NCBI GenBank assembly: GCA_947086415.1
Contig: OX352295.1
Coordinates: 9,059,501 to 9,123,500 of the forward strand
DNA length: 64,000 bases
Direction of reading: 5' to 3'
Origin: Pammene aurita
Taxonomy: Eukaryota; Arthropoda; Insecta; Lepidoptera; Tortricidae
Position 1 is the first letter of the stretch. Every line of letters begins with the position of its first letter. The position numbers and the translations under genes are program-made. A model generated the notes under the pieces. That model saw nothing but the letters and a program-made list of their open reading frames with translations, was not told the origin of the DNA and made no database searches. Positions 21,521 to 31,230 of this stretch are shown piece by piece.

Positions 21521-22099
21521 AATCTAATTTACGTCCCGTTTAGATAAGATTATCTTTAGTAAAACAAAAGACCCACGAGATGAATTGATCGATATAATAA
21601 TAAATAGCTTTTTTATTAATATATAATGAATCAATAAGTATTTCTGTTGTACGAACAAGGGAATGACTGAAGAGGCCTTGTCATAAACTTTAAGAAGTCA
21701 CGTTTATTCGTGTTTTAAGTTTAATTCAAATTCCTAAGCATAATAGATGGTTTGTGAGAAACACATATTACATAGACACCGCATTCAGCATTAGGATCAT
21801 GAAGTCGTAATATTACATAGCCAGTGACATTTTACTTGTAGTGTTACTGTTTTAGCAGTCTACGTATCATCCTACAATATTATAGACTAAACCCAGTTTC
21901 ATCCCTTAAAATCATTTTTAGTCCGAAGGCTCGTCTTAAGTGTCTCAGTATTTACATATCACAAATAAAGTTACTAATTCAATTACATAGTTTTATCAAA
22001 CTCGGGTCGTCGACACGGAGACATGGGTTGTGATCCTCGCTCCGGATCGTAGTCATACCTGGCTTATATTATAACCGCAAACCACTTCGTTTGTCGAAT

Positions 22100-22185
22100 C
22101 GTCTATTTGCATTACTCTTTCGAATATGCAAGAGCGATAAAGACGGAGATAACAAAATGACGATTTTCGAACTTTGCGGTAGGTA
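22100..22185 (-). repeat. CTTCGAAC/GATAACG palindromic MITE fragment
   Basis: GCGATAAAGACGGAGATAAC followed by TTTCGAACTTTGCGGTAGG corresponds, inverted, to ACCGCGAACTTCGAACATCG ... GTTATCTGCATCTCTTTCGC at 24312-24360. Diverged. Confidence 0.4.
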
Positions 22186-22247
22186 GGTTCAACAAATTCC
22201 TTTGGCAATTCAGCGTGGCAAAAAATGGTCGCGCATGAATACGAAAT

Positions 22248-22383
22248 AGTAGTTTATGTAACTGTTACGTAATAAGGGTCCTTAAAACATGAGTGTGGTT
22301 TTATGAAATGAGCCGCAGGCGAATTTCATAATAAGATCACACGAGTGTTTTAAGGCCTAATTACGTACAGTTGCATACACTAC
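22248..22383. mobile_element. hairpin MITE
   Basis: TAGTTTATGTAACTGTTACG (22250) pairs with CGTACAGTTGCATACACTA (to 22382). The inner part (CCTTAAAACATGAGTGTGGT with ATCACACGAGTGTTTTAAGG) also pairs, so nearly all of the 136 bases fold. The left end, inverted, recurs as CCTTATTACGTAACAGTTAC in both 2.56-kb Helitrons (14939 and 44508). Confidence 0.6.
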
Positions 22384-22712
22384 TTTATCTACACTCATAT
22401 TATTTATCCAAAATGCCGTATTCGGAAACCATAGAATGGCCGCCATTGCACCGCCACCATGGCCAACTCGATTGTGCCGGCGGTCGCGCGGGCTCGTGTC
22501 GGGCTGTCGGCGGATCCCCGGGAGGGTGCAGGTGTACATTATGTTATCAAAACTCATAGCACATCAATAATTGAGCATGAAAAGTTAAAATTACGTTACT
22601 GCTACGGATAAAAAGCTTATCATAGTAAAATCGGTCGTGGTAATGCTAGCCATTGCCAACCGTTTTCGAACACGTTTTAGAGAACTTACAATATGAGTGT
22701 AGATAAATAGTA
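22380..22712. mobile_element. inverted-repeat element adjoining the hairpin MITE
   Basis: CTTTATCTACACTCATATTAT at the left and AATATGAGTGTAGATAAATAG (22689-22711) at the right are complementary over about 20 bases. The interior is GC-rich (GCCGCCATTGCACCGCCACC) and similar in style to the Helitron cargo at 14640-14880. No gene. Confidence 0.45.
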
Positions 22713-22714
22713 TT

Positions 22715-23712
22715 GAAGCTACGTGTGGTAACCACAAGTTGTTTTACATTATCGCTAGGCTCAGCAGCACAGGTATTGGATGCTCAATTGCTGGTACCAC
22801 TGTAAACAATATCAGCTATGCAGATGATTTGGTGCTGCTGTGCCCGGCGATCAGCGCTCTAGTCAAACTGCTGAAGATATGTGAGGAGTACGCGGTGACC
22901 CATGGCCTAATATACAACACTAAGAAGAGTGAGCTGTTGGTCTTCAAAGCCGGCAAAAAAGAGTATGCGTCCATTGCCTGCTGTGTGTCTGAGCGGAGTT
23001 CCTCTAAATAGAGTGTCGCGTTTTAAATATCTTGGGCACTGGGTCACCGAGGACCTCCAGGATGATGCCGATATGGAACGGGAGCGCAGGGCATTGTCGG
23101 TCAGATGTAATATGCTGTCACGCAGGTTTGCGCGTTGTAACGGGGATGTCAAAAAGACCCTTTTCAAGGCTTTTTGTCAATCCTTTTACACGTGCAGCCT
23201 GTGGACGAACTACACTAAGAAGACCATCAATACCCTGCGCGTCCAATATAACAACGGCTTCCGCATGTTGATGGGACTGCCACGTTACGGCAGCGCGTCG
23301 GGGATGTTTGCGGAGGCTAGAGTAGACGGTTTTAGTGCGATAATCCGTAATCGCACCGCCTCCCTCATGCGCCGAGTACGTGACAGTTCCAACAGCTTGC
23401 TACGTCTCATCTGGGAAAATCCTGCTTGTGCTCTATGGAGGCACTGTAATGACCTACATATGGGTTCTAGGGGCATTTGATAATTTTGGACATTTGGAAT
23501 TTAATTTATATTTATTGTGATTTATTGTGATGGAATTTATTTTTTAATATTTATTTGTTTTTATTGTACTGTGTGACATAATTTAATTTAGTTTTTATTG
23601 TATTTGTGTTAATTTAATGTAATTTGTATGTGGTTTTAATTTCATTTATTATTTTGTATGTAATTCTATGGACTTGTGGTCTGAAATAAACGATTTGAAT
23701 TTGAATTTCAAT
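22715..23712 (+). pseudogene. LINE fragment with RT motif and one frameshift
   Basis: The first frame (about 22725-22970) reads GCSIAGTTVNNISYADDLVL followed by LCPAISALVKLLKICEEYAV. YADD is the RT catalytic box. The reading frame then shifts near 22960-22985 and continues as GVPLNRVSRFKYLGHWVTED, DDADMERERRALSVRCNM and YNNGFRMLMGLPRYGSASGM up to a stop at 23480. The 3' UTR ends in TTTGAATTTGAATTTCAA. It is 5'-truncated just before the YADD box, and the C-terminus is shorter than usual for such proteins. A different LINE clade from the one at 25561. Confidence 0.85.
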
Positions 23713-23990
23713 TATAACGGCCTCCTAACCCAGTCGGTAGTGACACTGCCTACGAAGCAGGAGGTCCCGGGTTCGAATCTTGGTAAGGGCATTTATTTGT
23801 GTGTTTATCACAGATATTTGTACCTGAGTTATGGATTTTTTCTATGTATTTAAGTATTTTACCTATATCTATCTATACTATATATATCGTCGTCTAGTAC
23901 CCACAACACAAGCCTTATTGAGCTTACTGTGGGACTAAGTCGGTTTGTGTAAGATTCTCCTATAATATTTATTTATTATTATTTATTATT
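23713..23990 (+). mobile_element. tRNA-derived SINE
   Basis: GGCCTCCTAACCCAGTCGGT at the head is an A-box-like region and GGTTCGAATC at 23770-23779 is a B box, the spacing expected of a tRNA-type RNA polymerase III promoter. The body (GGGCATTTATTTGTGTG, TCACAGATATTTGTACCTGA, CACAAGCCTTATTGAGCTTA) is the conserved non-tRNA part seen in many lepidopteran SINEs. The tail is (ATTTATT)n. It follows directly on the LINE tail at 23712. Confidence 0.8.
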
Positions 23991-24295
23991 ATTGTGCGCC
24001 ATCTAATAGTTGGTCGGTGTTCAAATTGCTTCGCATAATAGATGGTTTGTGCGAAACAAAGGTCTTAGGTTGGTGATATTTGCACGATTCATTACGCTTA
24101 TCTGACTAAATGGGTCATTTGTTTCTTCAATGAGGGCCACACACTAAGACCATTTCCAAGATATCCGGGAGCAAAATAGACTGTTATTTTAACTGTTGAT
24201 AAAGGTGCTGAAATGCATCATTTAAATATTTAAGGTCAAAAAATACTAGGCACACTGTTCAACTGTTTTCACAGTTTAATAAAAAAATCTGTCTT

Positions 24296-24415
24296 AGATC
24301 CAGAGCGATTACCGCGAACTTCGAACATCGAGATTTCGTTATCTGCATCTCTTTCGCTCGTGTTGACAAGTGCGATAGAGAGGGATATAACGGATTTTCG
24401 ACGGTAGGGCCGTGA
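24296..24415 (+). repeat. CTTCGAAC/GATAACG palindromic MITE
   Basis: ACCGCGAACTTCGAACATCG, GAGATTTCGTTATC, TGCATCTCTTTCGC is followed by GCGATAGAGAGGGATATAAC, GGATTTTCGACGGTAGG, an imperfect inverted arrangement. The first ~100 bases recur directly at 29366-29465. Confidence 0.5.
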
Positions 24416-24584
24416 CTCGAAATAGGAAAACAAAACTATTATCGTTCATATGCGACTTTTCAATCGTTCAGTCAATAATCGTTCGCTACTACGACACATT
24501 ATAAACATCTAAGTATGATTTGAATTCGTGGAAAAAATATACATACAATGAAGGTATAATAAATAAATAAAAAAATTGAGAAGA

Positions 24585-24835
24585 TAATTTTTCACCCCCT
24601 ATGGGGGTGAAATAGGGGTCCAAAGATTGTATGGCGTACAAGATTAGTTAGACTATTTTATTCGAAACTTCACAGGTGTATTCCTAACGATAAATGAGTG
24701 ATTTTACAAGTGTGTAGGTGCTGGACCACATTTCAGTTTTGTTTACTATGAACGTCACTCGTCATCTTTCTTTTTGTTTATGTCTATGTTTTTCAGTACT
24801 TTTAGTACGCGGGCGAAGCCGCGGGAAAAAGCTAG
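24585..24835 (+). mobile_element. Helitron, 5'-truncated
   Basis: It contains TTTTTCACCCCCTATGGGGG and ends GCGGGCGAAGCCGCGGGAAA AAGCTAG followed by T, the Helitron 3' hairpin and CTAG end. The 5' part with the (TCAG)n tract, present in the mirror copy (30802-31230), is missing. GGTATAATAA occurs both just before the truncated start and just after CTAG. Confidence 0.7.
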
Positions 24836-25560
24836 TAAGGTATAATAATATACAAATCAGATGGGAAATTTATTGAAAATCCTTGTAAAGCACAAGATTG
24901 CCTGAAGACACGGGGTAAATTTAAGAAAATTACACTTTACAAAAGTGCATCAAATAAATATTGCACCTTTGTTTAGAAGGTTCCATTGCTTGTTTGTAAG
25001 AAACCTGTTTATTAGAGGTGATTGCGTGACCACCATTTAATTTTCTTGCGATTTTATCCTACAGATATTCCCATTTGAAATATTACCTACTTTTAAGTTT
25101 TTCACAGACATAGATTTAGACCGCTATGGAACAAGCAGACTTGCAACGTATAGTCTAGTATTTTATCGTATAGCCCCACGTGAACTATATATATACCAAC
25201 TTGAAGCTCAAGAATATAGCTACCGAATTTTGCAAGACTGATGCGTCTTAAACGTGATTAAAAATAAATAGGATTTAAAATCAACATGAACAAGGAGCGT
25301 AATTTTGACGTATATTTTTCACGCCTTTTTCCGAGTGTTATAAAGAATTCTGAAAAACTGCGACAATAATTTTCAATTCAATATATTGTAATTTATTAAC
25401 TACTAGCCTTTTCCCGCGGCGTCGCCCGCGTACTGTAAGTACTCAAAAAGGATACGATACCCATGTTGATTTTCAGACTTTGTGACCACGTTTGCCCCTT
25501 TTAAGGGTTGAATTAAAAAAAAAAACTGAAACACGTATTTACTCATTTATCGTTAGGAAT

Positions 25561-27862
25561 TTTCGTTAGGAGGCGGCCAACTAGCTCGCGACGCGTGTGG
25601 CAGTATACGTCAGCAGATTGGGATGGATTGCGTGAATTCTACGCGTCATACCCGTGGAGGCAGCTCTGCTTCACATCAGATGATCCTGACTCCTGTACAG
25701 CCGAAGTCACCGAGACTATACTGGCGGGAATGGATTGCTTCATTCCCAACTCGGTAATAGCTGCAGGAGCAAAGAAACGAGCTTGGTTTAATCGGTCCTG
25801 TAGAGAAGCTACAATTCGCAAGCAGGCTGCTTACAGGACTTGGACCAAGGCCGTTACTGATAAGGATCCCAACGTATCTGATGTGAAACGCAAATTAAAC
25901 GCTGCCTCGAGGTCCAGTAAAACAACCATTGCCAGAGCCAAATTCGATTTCGTCGGCAGAATTGGTGAGAAGCTAGCGGGCTACCCCACCGGGAGTCGTG
26001 CCTTCTGGTCACTCGCTAAAGCTGCCGAGGGAAACTTTTGTCGGTCGTCTTTACCACCACTGCGAACTGCTGATGGTAATCTGGCCCATAGTGCAAAAGA
26101 GAAAGCCGATCTTCTTGGTACTCTTTTCGCCTCGAACTCGACCCTGAACGATTATGGCAGCACCGTACCGCCTTCCATCCCATGGTGCGCGTCCTCGATG
26201 CCGGAAATTACCATCAAGCAAAGTGATGTCCGGCGGGAGCTGCTATCATTAAACGTTCACAAGTCGAGCGGGCCAGACGGCATATCAGCAGTTGTGCTCA
26301 AACGGTGTGCTCCTGAGTTGTGTCCCGTGCTAACGCGCCTTTTCACACTCTCTTACCACAAAGGGCAAGTGCTGTCTTCATGGAAGACTGCCCTCGTGCA
26401 CCCTGTGCCTAAAAAGGGCGACAGTTCGGACCCGTCGAATTACAGGCCTATCGCTATAACCTCCCTTCTCTCTAAGGTTATGGAGCGCATAATCAATGCA
26501 AAGCTCCTGGGATACCTAGAAGAGCACGACCTGGTCAGTGATCGCCAGTATGGCTTTCGCCACGGTCGCTCGTCTGGTGACCTTCTAGTGTATCTCACTC
26601 ACCGCTGGGCTTCAGCCATAGAGAGTCAGGGAGAGGCCTTGGCAGTCAGCCTTGATATAGCTAAGGCGTTCGATCGGGTCTGGCATCGAGGTCTTCTGTC
26701 GAAGTTGCCAGCTTACGGCCTGCCCGAGGGATTGTGCAGATGGGTTGCCAGCTTTTTGTCCGGCAGGAGCATACGAGCCGTAGTCGACGGAAGTTGCTCC
26801 GAAAGCATGGGCATTAACGCTGGTGTCCCGCAAGGCTCCGTGCTATCCCCAACGCTGTTTTTGCTGCATATCAATGATATGTTGTCTATCGGCGACATTC
26901 ATTGTTATGCGGACGACAGTACTGGGGATGCTTGTTACACGGGCCGTGCCAATATCCCTCGATCCGTTGTGGTAGAGAGTCGTGAAAAACTTGTGTCCGA
27001 TGTCGAGAATACTCTTTCTGGAGTCTCGGTGTGGGGTCAGGACAACTTAGTCAGATTCAACCCCACAAAGACACAAGTTTGCGCGTTCACCGCTAAGAAA
27101 ACCCCATTTACTGTGGCCCCTCAGTTCCAAGGCACAACCCTTACAATGTCAGGGAGTATTGGGATCCTCGGTGTGGACATTTCCAGTGACGTCCAATTCC
27201 GTAGTCACCTTGAAGCGAAGGCCAAGCTGGCATCCAAAAAGCTCGGTGTGCTCAATAGAGCGAGGCGATACTTCACTCCGGGGCAGAGACTGCTCCTATA
27301 CAAGTCGCAAGTCAGACCCCACATGGAGTACTGTTGTCACCTTTGGGCGGGAGCACCTGGATACCAGCTTGGGCCCTTTGACTCGGTGCAAAGGCGCGCT
27401 GTGCGGATCGTCGACGATCCCAAACTCACGAGCGATATTGAACCTTTGAGTCTTAGGAGGGACTTTGCCTCCTTATGCGTGTTCTATCGCTTGTACAATG
27501 GGTTGTGCTCTGAAGAACTGTTTGATATGATGCCCACGGCAGCTTTTTATCACCGCACCGCTCGCCGCCGGCAGGGTGTTCATCCCCACACCCTGGAGCC
27601 CAATGGGTCGCGCACAGTACGATTTAAGAGGAATTTCCTCCCACGAACGCTGCGGCTGTGGAATGAACTCCCTGCCGAGGTTTTCCCAGTGGGCTACAGT
27701 ATGAGGTTCTTCAAAAAAGGAGTGTATAGGTTCCTAAAGGGTAGGCAACGCGCATGTAAATCCTCTGGGGTTGCAGGCGTCCATAGGCTACGGTAACTGC
27801 TTACCACCAGGCGGGCCGTATGCTTGTTTGCCACCGTCGTGGTATAAAAAAAAAAAAAAAAA
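25561..27862 (+). mobile_element. 5'-truncated LINE with poly(A) and target duplication
   Basis: The left boundary follows CGTTAGGAAT (to 25560). The right boundary is an 18-base A run followed by GGAATACTCG. The unoccupied site in the mirror Helitron reads, inverted, CGTTAGGAATACTCG, which gives an AGGAAT duplication at 25555-25560 and 27863-27868. The first bases, TTTCGTTAGGA, echo the flanking CGTTAGGA, suggesting a templated junction. The 3' UTR (GGCGGGCCGTATGCTTGTTT then GCCACCGTCGTGGTAT) recurs at 28880, 37076 and 57519 in minus orientation. Confidence 0.9.
25562..27796 (+). CDS. LINE ORF2 polyprotein, C-terminal part (endonuclease end and reverse transcriptase)
   Basis: This encodes the reverse-transcribing protein of a non-LTR retrotransposon. 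The open frame runs uninterrupted from the truncation point (no ATG start; the first listed residue V/M at 25595 is a GTG inside the frame) to TAA. The residues preceding RT (about 1-160, with WFNRSCREATIRKQAAY) are typical of the linker after the AP endonuclease. RT motifs in order are SSGPDGI, NYRPIAITSLLSKVMERI, QYGFRHGRSSGDLL, SLDIAKAFDRVWH, GVPQGSVLSPTLFLLHINDM and CYADDS. The C-terminal part includes LGVDISSDVQFRSHLE, YKSQVRPHMEYCCHLWAG and LPRTLRLWNELPAEVF. The full catalytic RT is intact but the endonuclease domain is lost, so it is dead on arrival. I place it only in the jockey/I/CR1 group of LINEs. Confidence 0.9.
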   Translation, partial: FVRRRPTSSRRVWQYTSADWDGLREFYASYPWRQLCFTSDDPDSCTAEVTETILAGMDCFIPNSVIAAGAKKRAWFNRSCREATIRKQAAYRTWTKAVTDKDPNVSDVKRKLNAASRSSKTTIARAKFDFVGRIGEKLAGYPTGSRAFWSLAKAAEGNFCRSSLPPLRTADGNLAHSAKEKADLLGTLFASNSTLNDYGSTVPPSIPWCASSMPEITIKQSDVRRELLSLNVHKSSGPDGISAVVLKRCAPELCPVLTRLFTLSYHKGQVLSSWKTALVHPVPKKGDSSDPSNYRPIAITSLLSKVMERIINAKLLGYLEEHDLVSDRQYGFRHGRSSGDLLVYLTHRWASAIESQGEALAVSLDIAKAFDRVWHRGLLSKLPAYGLPEGLCRWVASFLSGRSIRAVVDGSCSESMGINAGVPQGSVLSPTLFLLHINDMLSIGDIHCYADDSTGDACYTGRANIPRSVVVESREKLVSDVENTLSGVSVWGQDNLVRFNPTKTQVCAFTAKKTPFTVAPQFQGTTLTMSGSIGILGVDISSDVQFRSHLEAKAKLASKKLGVLNRARRYFTPGQRLLLYKSQVRPHMEYCCHLWAGAPGYQLGPFDSVQRRAVRIVDDPKLTSDIEPLSLRRDFASLCVFYRLYNGLCSEELFDMMPTAAFYHRTARRRQGVHPHTLEPNGSRTVRFKRNFLPRTLRLWNELPAEVFPVGYSMRFFKKGVYRFLKGRQRACKSSGVAGVHRLR

Positions 27863-28054
27863 AGGAATACTCGTGTGAAGTTTCGAATAAAATAGTCTAA
27901 CAAATCTTGATTCGCCATACAAACTTTGGACCCCCATTTTATCTCCTTAGGGGGTGAATTTTGAAAAATCCTTTCTTAGTGCATCCCTAGACCTTATAGG
28001 GAACCTACGTACCAAATTTGGAATCTCTAGAACCAGCGGTTTGGGCTGTGCGTT

Positions 28055-28090
28055 GATATGTCAGTCAGTCAGTCAGTCAGTCAGTCAGTT
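28055..28090. repeat. (TCAG)n tract
   Basis: About nine GTCA units near the 5' end of the minus-strand Helitron; related tracts are at 29863-29882 and 31150-31210. Confidence 0.9.
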
Positions 28091-28565
28091 TCTTCTTTTA
28101 TATATTTAGATTAAATAAGCTTTTAAATTATGTACGTGTATAATTAAAATGTTGCTACCTATTCCTGTTTATTTAGTGAAAACTCTAGTAACAGAACTTA
28201 GTAACCGACTAGGTAGGATCCAAACAAATCAGTGCCAGCTGGAAGGGTGCTCAGAAAGCTAGCAGCATTGCCGCACTGGATAGCAATGCCGATGCCTTGG
28301 GCGAACTATGTATGCCCCAGTCACCCGTTGCAACAATCATGCGATTGGCTAGATAGATGCAATAAGCTCTTATAAAAATATATTTGATTATTTTGTGTAC
28401 CACGTACATACGGTACCAAAATAACATGTCAGAAGCCCTCAAGGCTTATACCGTCTCACCCTTTTTTCGCGAATCTTAATAAAACATCTGTTTTTTTTGT
28501 AAAAAATATAGATGTTAATGTCAGGAAAATAATTAGAGTAAGTGTACGCGATTAAGCCCCGTTTT

Positions 28566-28712
28566 TATTAGGGTTCCGCAAAAACGGTACACTTATAGTT
28601 TCTTCGTGTCCGTCGATCCATCCATCCGTATGGTCACAGCCATTTTACGCCGAAACTATAAGACGTATCTTGATATAATTTTAACATTAAGGTGTATTTT
28701 GTATGCCGCTAC
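28566..28712 (+). mobile_element. GGGTTCC-type repeat, 5' fragment
   Basis: TTTTTATTAGGGTTCCGCAA, then CACTTATAGTTTCTTCGTGT, a GTCCGTCG...CCATCCATCCGTATG stretch and GTATTTTGTATGCCGCTAC, matching 10451-10612. It lies in the unpaired spacer of the inverted duplication and stops where the next repeat begins. Confidence 0.55.
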
Positions 28713-28870
28713 AAAAAAATAAATTTCCAAATCGGTCCAGCTGTCTTCGAATAATCGGTGATCATACATAAAAAAAATAGCAAAAACAAAGATCCCGACG
28801 AATCGATAACCTCCTCCTTCGAAATCTTGAAGTCGGTTGATATTTTTTTACCAAATATCAACACAGCGAA
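28713..28870 (-). mobile_element. GAAGTCGGTT-ended repeat, fragment
   Basis: AATTTCCAAATCGGTCCAGC, TTCGAATAATCGGTGATCAT, GATCCCGACGAATCGATAAC and GAAATCTTGAAGTCGGTTGA match the family on the minus strand. The half containing GATCTGATGATGGGATCC is missing. Confidence 0.6.
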
Positions 28871-28879
28871 AAATTGTAA

Positions 28880-29345
28880 CTTTTTTTTTTTTAATACCAC
28901 GACGGTGGCAAACAAGCATACGGCCCGCCTGATGGTAAGCAGCTACCGTAACCTATGGACGCCTGCAACTCCAAAGGAGTCACATGCGCGTTGCCGACCC
29001 TTTACAAAAAGGAGGATTCACTGTGATGACGGCTAAAGGAACAAGAAGATCCCTCATCGTCATCGCTCCTCTTTGAGCTCTTTGGCAACCTTACTCACCA
29101 GCAGGAACACAACACTATGAGTAGGGTCTAGTGCTATTTGGCTGTGGTTTTCTGTAAGGTGGAGGTACTTCCCCAGTCGGGCTCTGCTCCAGATTTGAGC
29201 GAGATGACATTCGCTGAACGTGCCCTACCACACTTAGCGAGATGCCATTCGCAGTGCCCATACCTCTCTGTTTGGCGTAGTTTAAGGACATATCCAAGTC
29301 CGGACGTAGTTTAAGGACATACCCCAGATCCAAAAAACTGGAATA
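28880..29345 (-). mobile_element. LINE 3' end, 5'-truncated
   Basis: Read on the minus strand it ends with the tail CATCAGGCGGGCCGTATGCT, TGTTTGCCACCGTCGTGG, TATTAAAAAAA, as in the LINE at 25561. The upstream text differs: GGTATGGGCACTGCGAATGG, ATCTCGCTAAGTGTGG and AGCGAATGTCATCTCGCTC are the distinctive 3' UTR of another LINE subfamily. No RT remains. Confidence 0.65.
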
Positions 29346-29365
29346 ACTGGAGATTCCAAAAATCT

Positions 29366-29465
29366 GTCTTAGATCCAGAGCGATTACCGCGAACTTCGAA
29401 CATCGAGATTTCGTTATCTGCATCTCTTTCGCTCATGTTGGCAAGTGCGATAGAGAGGGATATAA
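29366..29465 (+). repeat. CTTCGAAC/GATAACG repeat, truncated copy
   Basis: About 100 bases matching 24291-24390 with few differences. It stops at GATATAAC, exactly where the right arm of the inverted duplication starts, so the junction cut through the repeat. Confidence 0.6.
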
Positions 29466-31060
29466 CTCTAATTATTTTCCTGACATTAACATCTATATTT
29501 TTTACAAAAAAAACAGATGTTTTATGTTATTTTGGTACCGTATGTACGTGGTACACAAAATAATCAAATATATTTTTATAAGAGCTTCTTGCATCTATCT
29601 AGCCAATCGCATGATTGTTGCAACGGGTGACTGGGGCATACATACTTCGCCCAAGGCATCGGCATTGCTATCCAGCGCGGCAATGCTGCTAGCTTTCTGA
29701 GCACCCTTCCAGCTGGCACTGATTTGTTTGGATCCTACCTAGTCGGTTACTAAGTTCTGTTACTAGAGTTTTCACTAAATAAATAGGAATAGGTAGCAAC
29801 ATTTTAATTATACACGTACATAATTTAAAAGCTTATTTAATCTAAATATATAAAAGAAGAAACTGACTGACTGACTGACTGACATATCAACGCACAGCCC
29901 AAACCGCTAGTTCTAGAGATTTCAAATTTGGTACGTAGGTTCCCTATAAGGTCTAGGGATGCACTAAGAAAGGATTTTTCAAAATTCACCCCCTAAGGGG
30001 ATAAAATGGGGGTCCCAAGTTTGTATGGCGAATCAAGATTTGTTAGACTATTTTATTCGAAACTTCACACGAGTATTCCTAACGATAAATGAGTAAATAC
30101 GTGTTTCAGGTTTTTTTTTAATTCAACCCTTAAAAGGGGCAAACGTGGTCACAAAGTCTGAAAATCAACATGGGTATCGTATCCTTTTTGAGTACTTACA
30201 GTACGCGGGCGACGCCGCGGGAAAAGGCTAGTAGTTAATAAATTACAATATATTGAATTGAAAATTATTGTCGCAGTTTTTCAGAATTCTTTATAACACT
30301 CGGAAAAAGGCGTGAAAAATATACGTCAAAATTACGCTCCTTGTTCATGTTGATTTTAAATCCTATTTATTTTTAATCACGTTTAAGACGCATCAGTCTT
30401 GCACAATTCGGTAGCTATATTCTTGAGCTTCAAGTTGGTATATATATAGTTCACGTGGGGCTATACGATAAAATACTAGACTATACGTTGCAAGTCTGCT
30501 TGTTCCATAGCGGTCTAAATCTATGTCTTTTGTGAAAAACTTAAAAATAGGTAATATTTCAAATGGGAATATCTGTAGGATAAAATCGCAAGAAAATTAA
30601 ATGGTGGTCACGCAATCACCTCTAATAAACAGGTTTCTTACAAACAAGCAATGGAACCTTCTAAACAAAGGTGCAATATTTATTTGATGCACTTTTGTAA
30701 AGTGTAATTTTCTTAAATTTACCTCGTGTCTTCAGGCAATCTTGTGCTTTACAAGGATGTTCAATAAATTTCCCATCTGATTTGTATATTATTATACCAT
30801 ACTAGCTTTTTCCCGCGGCTTCGCCCGCGCGTACTAAAAGTACTGAAAAACATAGACATAAACAAAAAGGAAGATGACGAGTGACGTTCATAGTAAACAA
30901 AACTGAAATGTGGTCCAGCACCTAGACACTTGTAAAATCACTCATTTATCGTTAGGAATACACCTGTGAAGTTTCGCATAAAATAGTCTAACTAATCTTG
31001 TACGCCATACAATCTTTGGACCCCTATTTCACCCCCATAGGGGGTGAATTTTGAAAAATC
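29466..31060. repeat. right arm of the large inverted duplication
   Basis: Reverse complement of 24585-28538 without the LINE. It contains a complete Helitron (+, 29841-30231), the ~570-base unique-like block 30232-30801 (for example CATGTTGATTTTAAATCC paired with GGATTTAAAATCAACATG at 25270), and the 3' part of the outer Helitron (-). Confidence 0.85.
29841..30231 (+). mobile_element. complete non-autonomous Helitron (391 bp)
   Basis: Begins TCTAAATATATAAAAGAAGA after A29840 and ends GCGGGCGACGCCGCGGGAAA AGGCTAG before T30232. A (CTGA)n tract follows the 5' end. The hairpin CGCGGGCGACGCCGCG precedes the CTAG end. It also contains the empty LINE target (ATTCCT at 30075-30080). Confidence 0.85.
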
Positions 31061-31180
31061 TTTTCTTAGTGCACCCCTAGACCTTATAAGGAACCTACAT
31101 GCCAAATTTGGAATCTCTAGAACCAGCGGTTTGGGCTGTGCGTTGATATGTCAGTCAGTCAGTCAGTCAATCAGTCAGTC

Positions 31181-31211
<31 letters not shown>

Positions 31212-31230
31212 TTCTTCTTTTATATTTATA
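30802..31230 (-). mobile_element. Helitron (about 430 bp), outer copy
   Basis: On the minus strand it ends with the hairpin GCGGGCGAAGCCGCGGGAAA and AAGCTAG at 30802. Its 5' part holds AAAAGAAGAAACTGACGGAC and a (CTGA)n run (31150-31210). The exact 5' TC is not clear (TATAAATATAAAAG). TATTATACCATA flanks both ends, an unexpected duplication for a Helitron. Confidence 0.7.

Larger units (their letters stand above)
25403..28110 (-). mobile_element. Helitron (about 390 bp) split by a LINE insertion
   Basis: On the minus strand it starts TCTAAATATATAAAAGAAGA at 28110 and contains a (CTGA)n run at 28055-28090 read inversely. It ends GCGGGCGACGCCGCGGGAAA AGGCTAG at 25403, flanked by A and T. The mirror copy at 29841-30231 is uninterrupted. 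The LINE lies at 25561-27862. Confidence 0.8.
24585..28538. repeat. left arm of a large inverted duplication
   Basis: Apart from a LINE insertion (25561-27862), this segment is the reverse complement of 29466-31060. It contains, in order, the 3' half of a Helitron (+), about 567 bases of single-copy-like DNA, and a Helitron (-) split by the LINE. It ends with about 430 further bases. The innermost paired text is AATTAGAG here and CTCTAATT at 29467. The arms differ by scattered substitutions, and a ~54-base stretch around 28428-28481 is missing from the right arm. Confidence 0.85.

Noticed and set aside
31150..31210. Possible CRISPR-like regular repeat (TCAG units)
   Set aside because: It is a simple tetranucleotide microsatellite inside a Helitron; no spacers, and the genome is eukaryotic.
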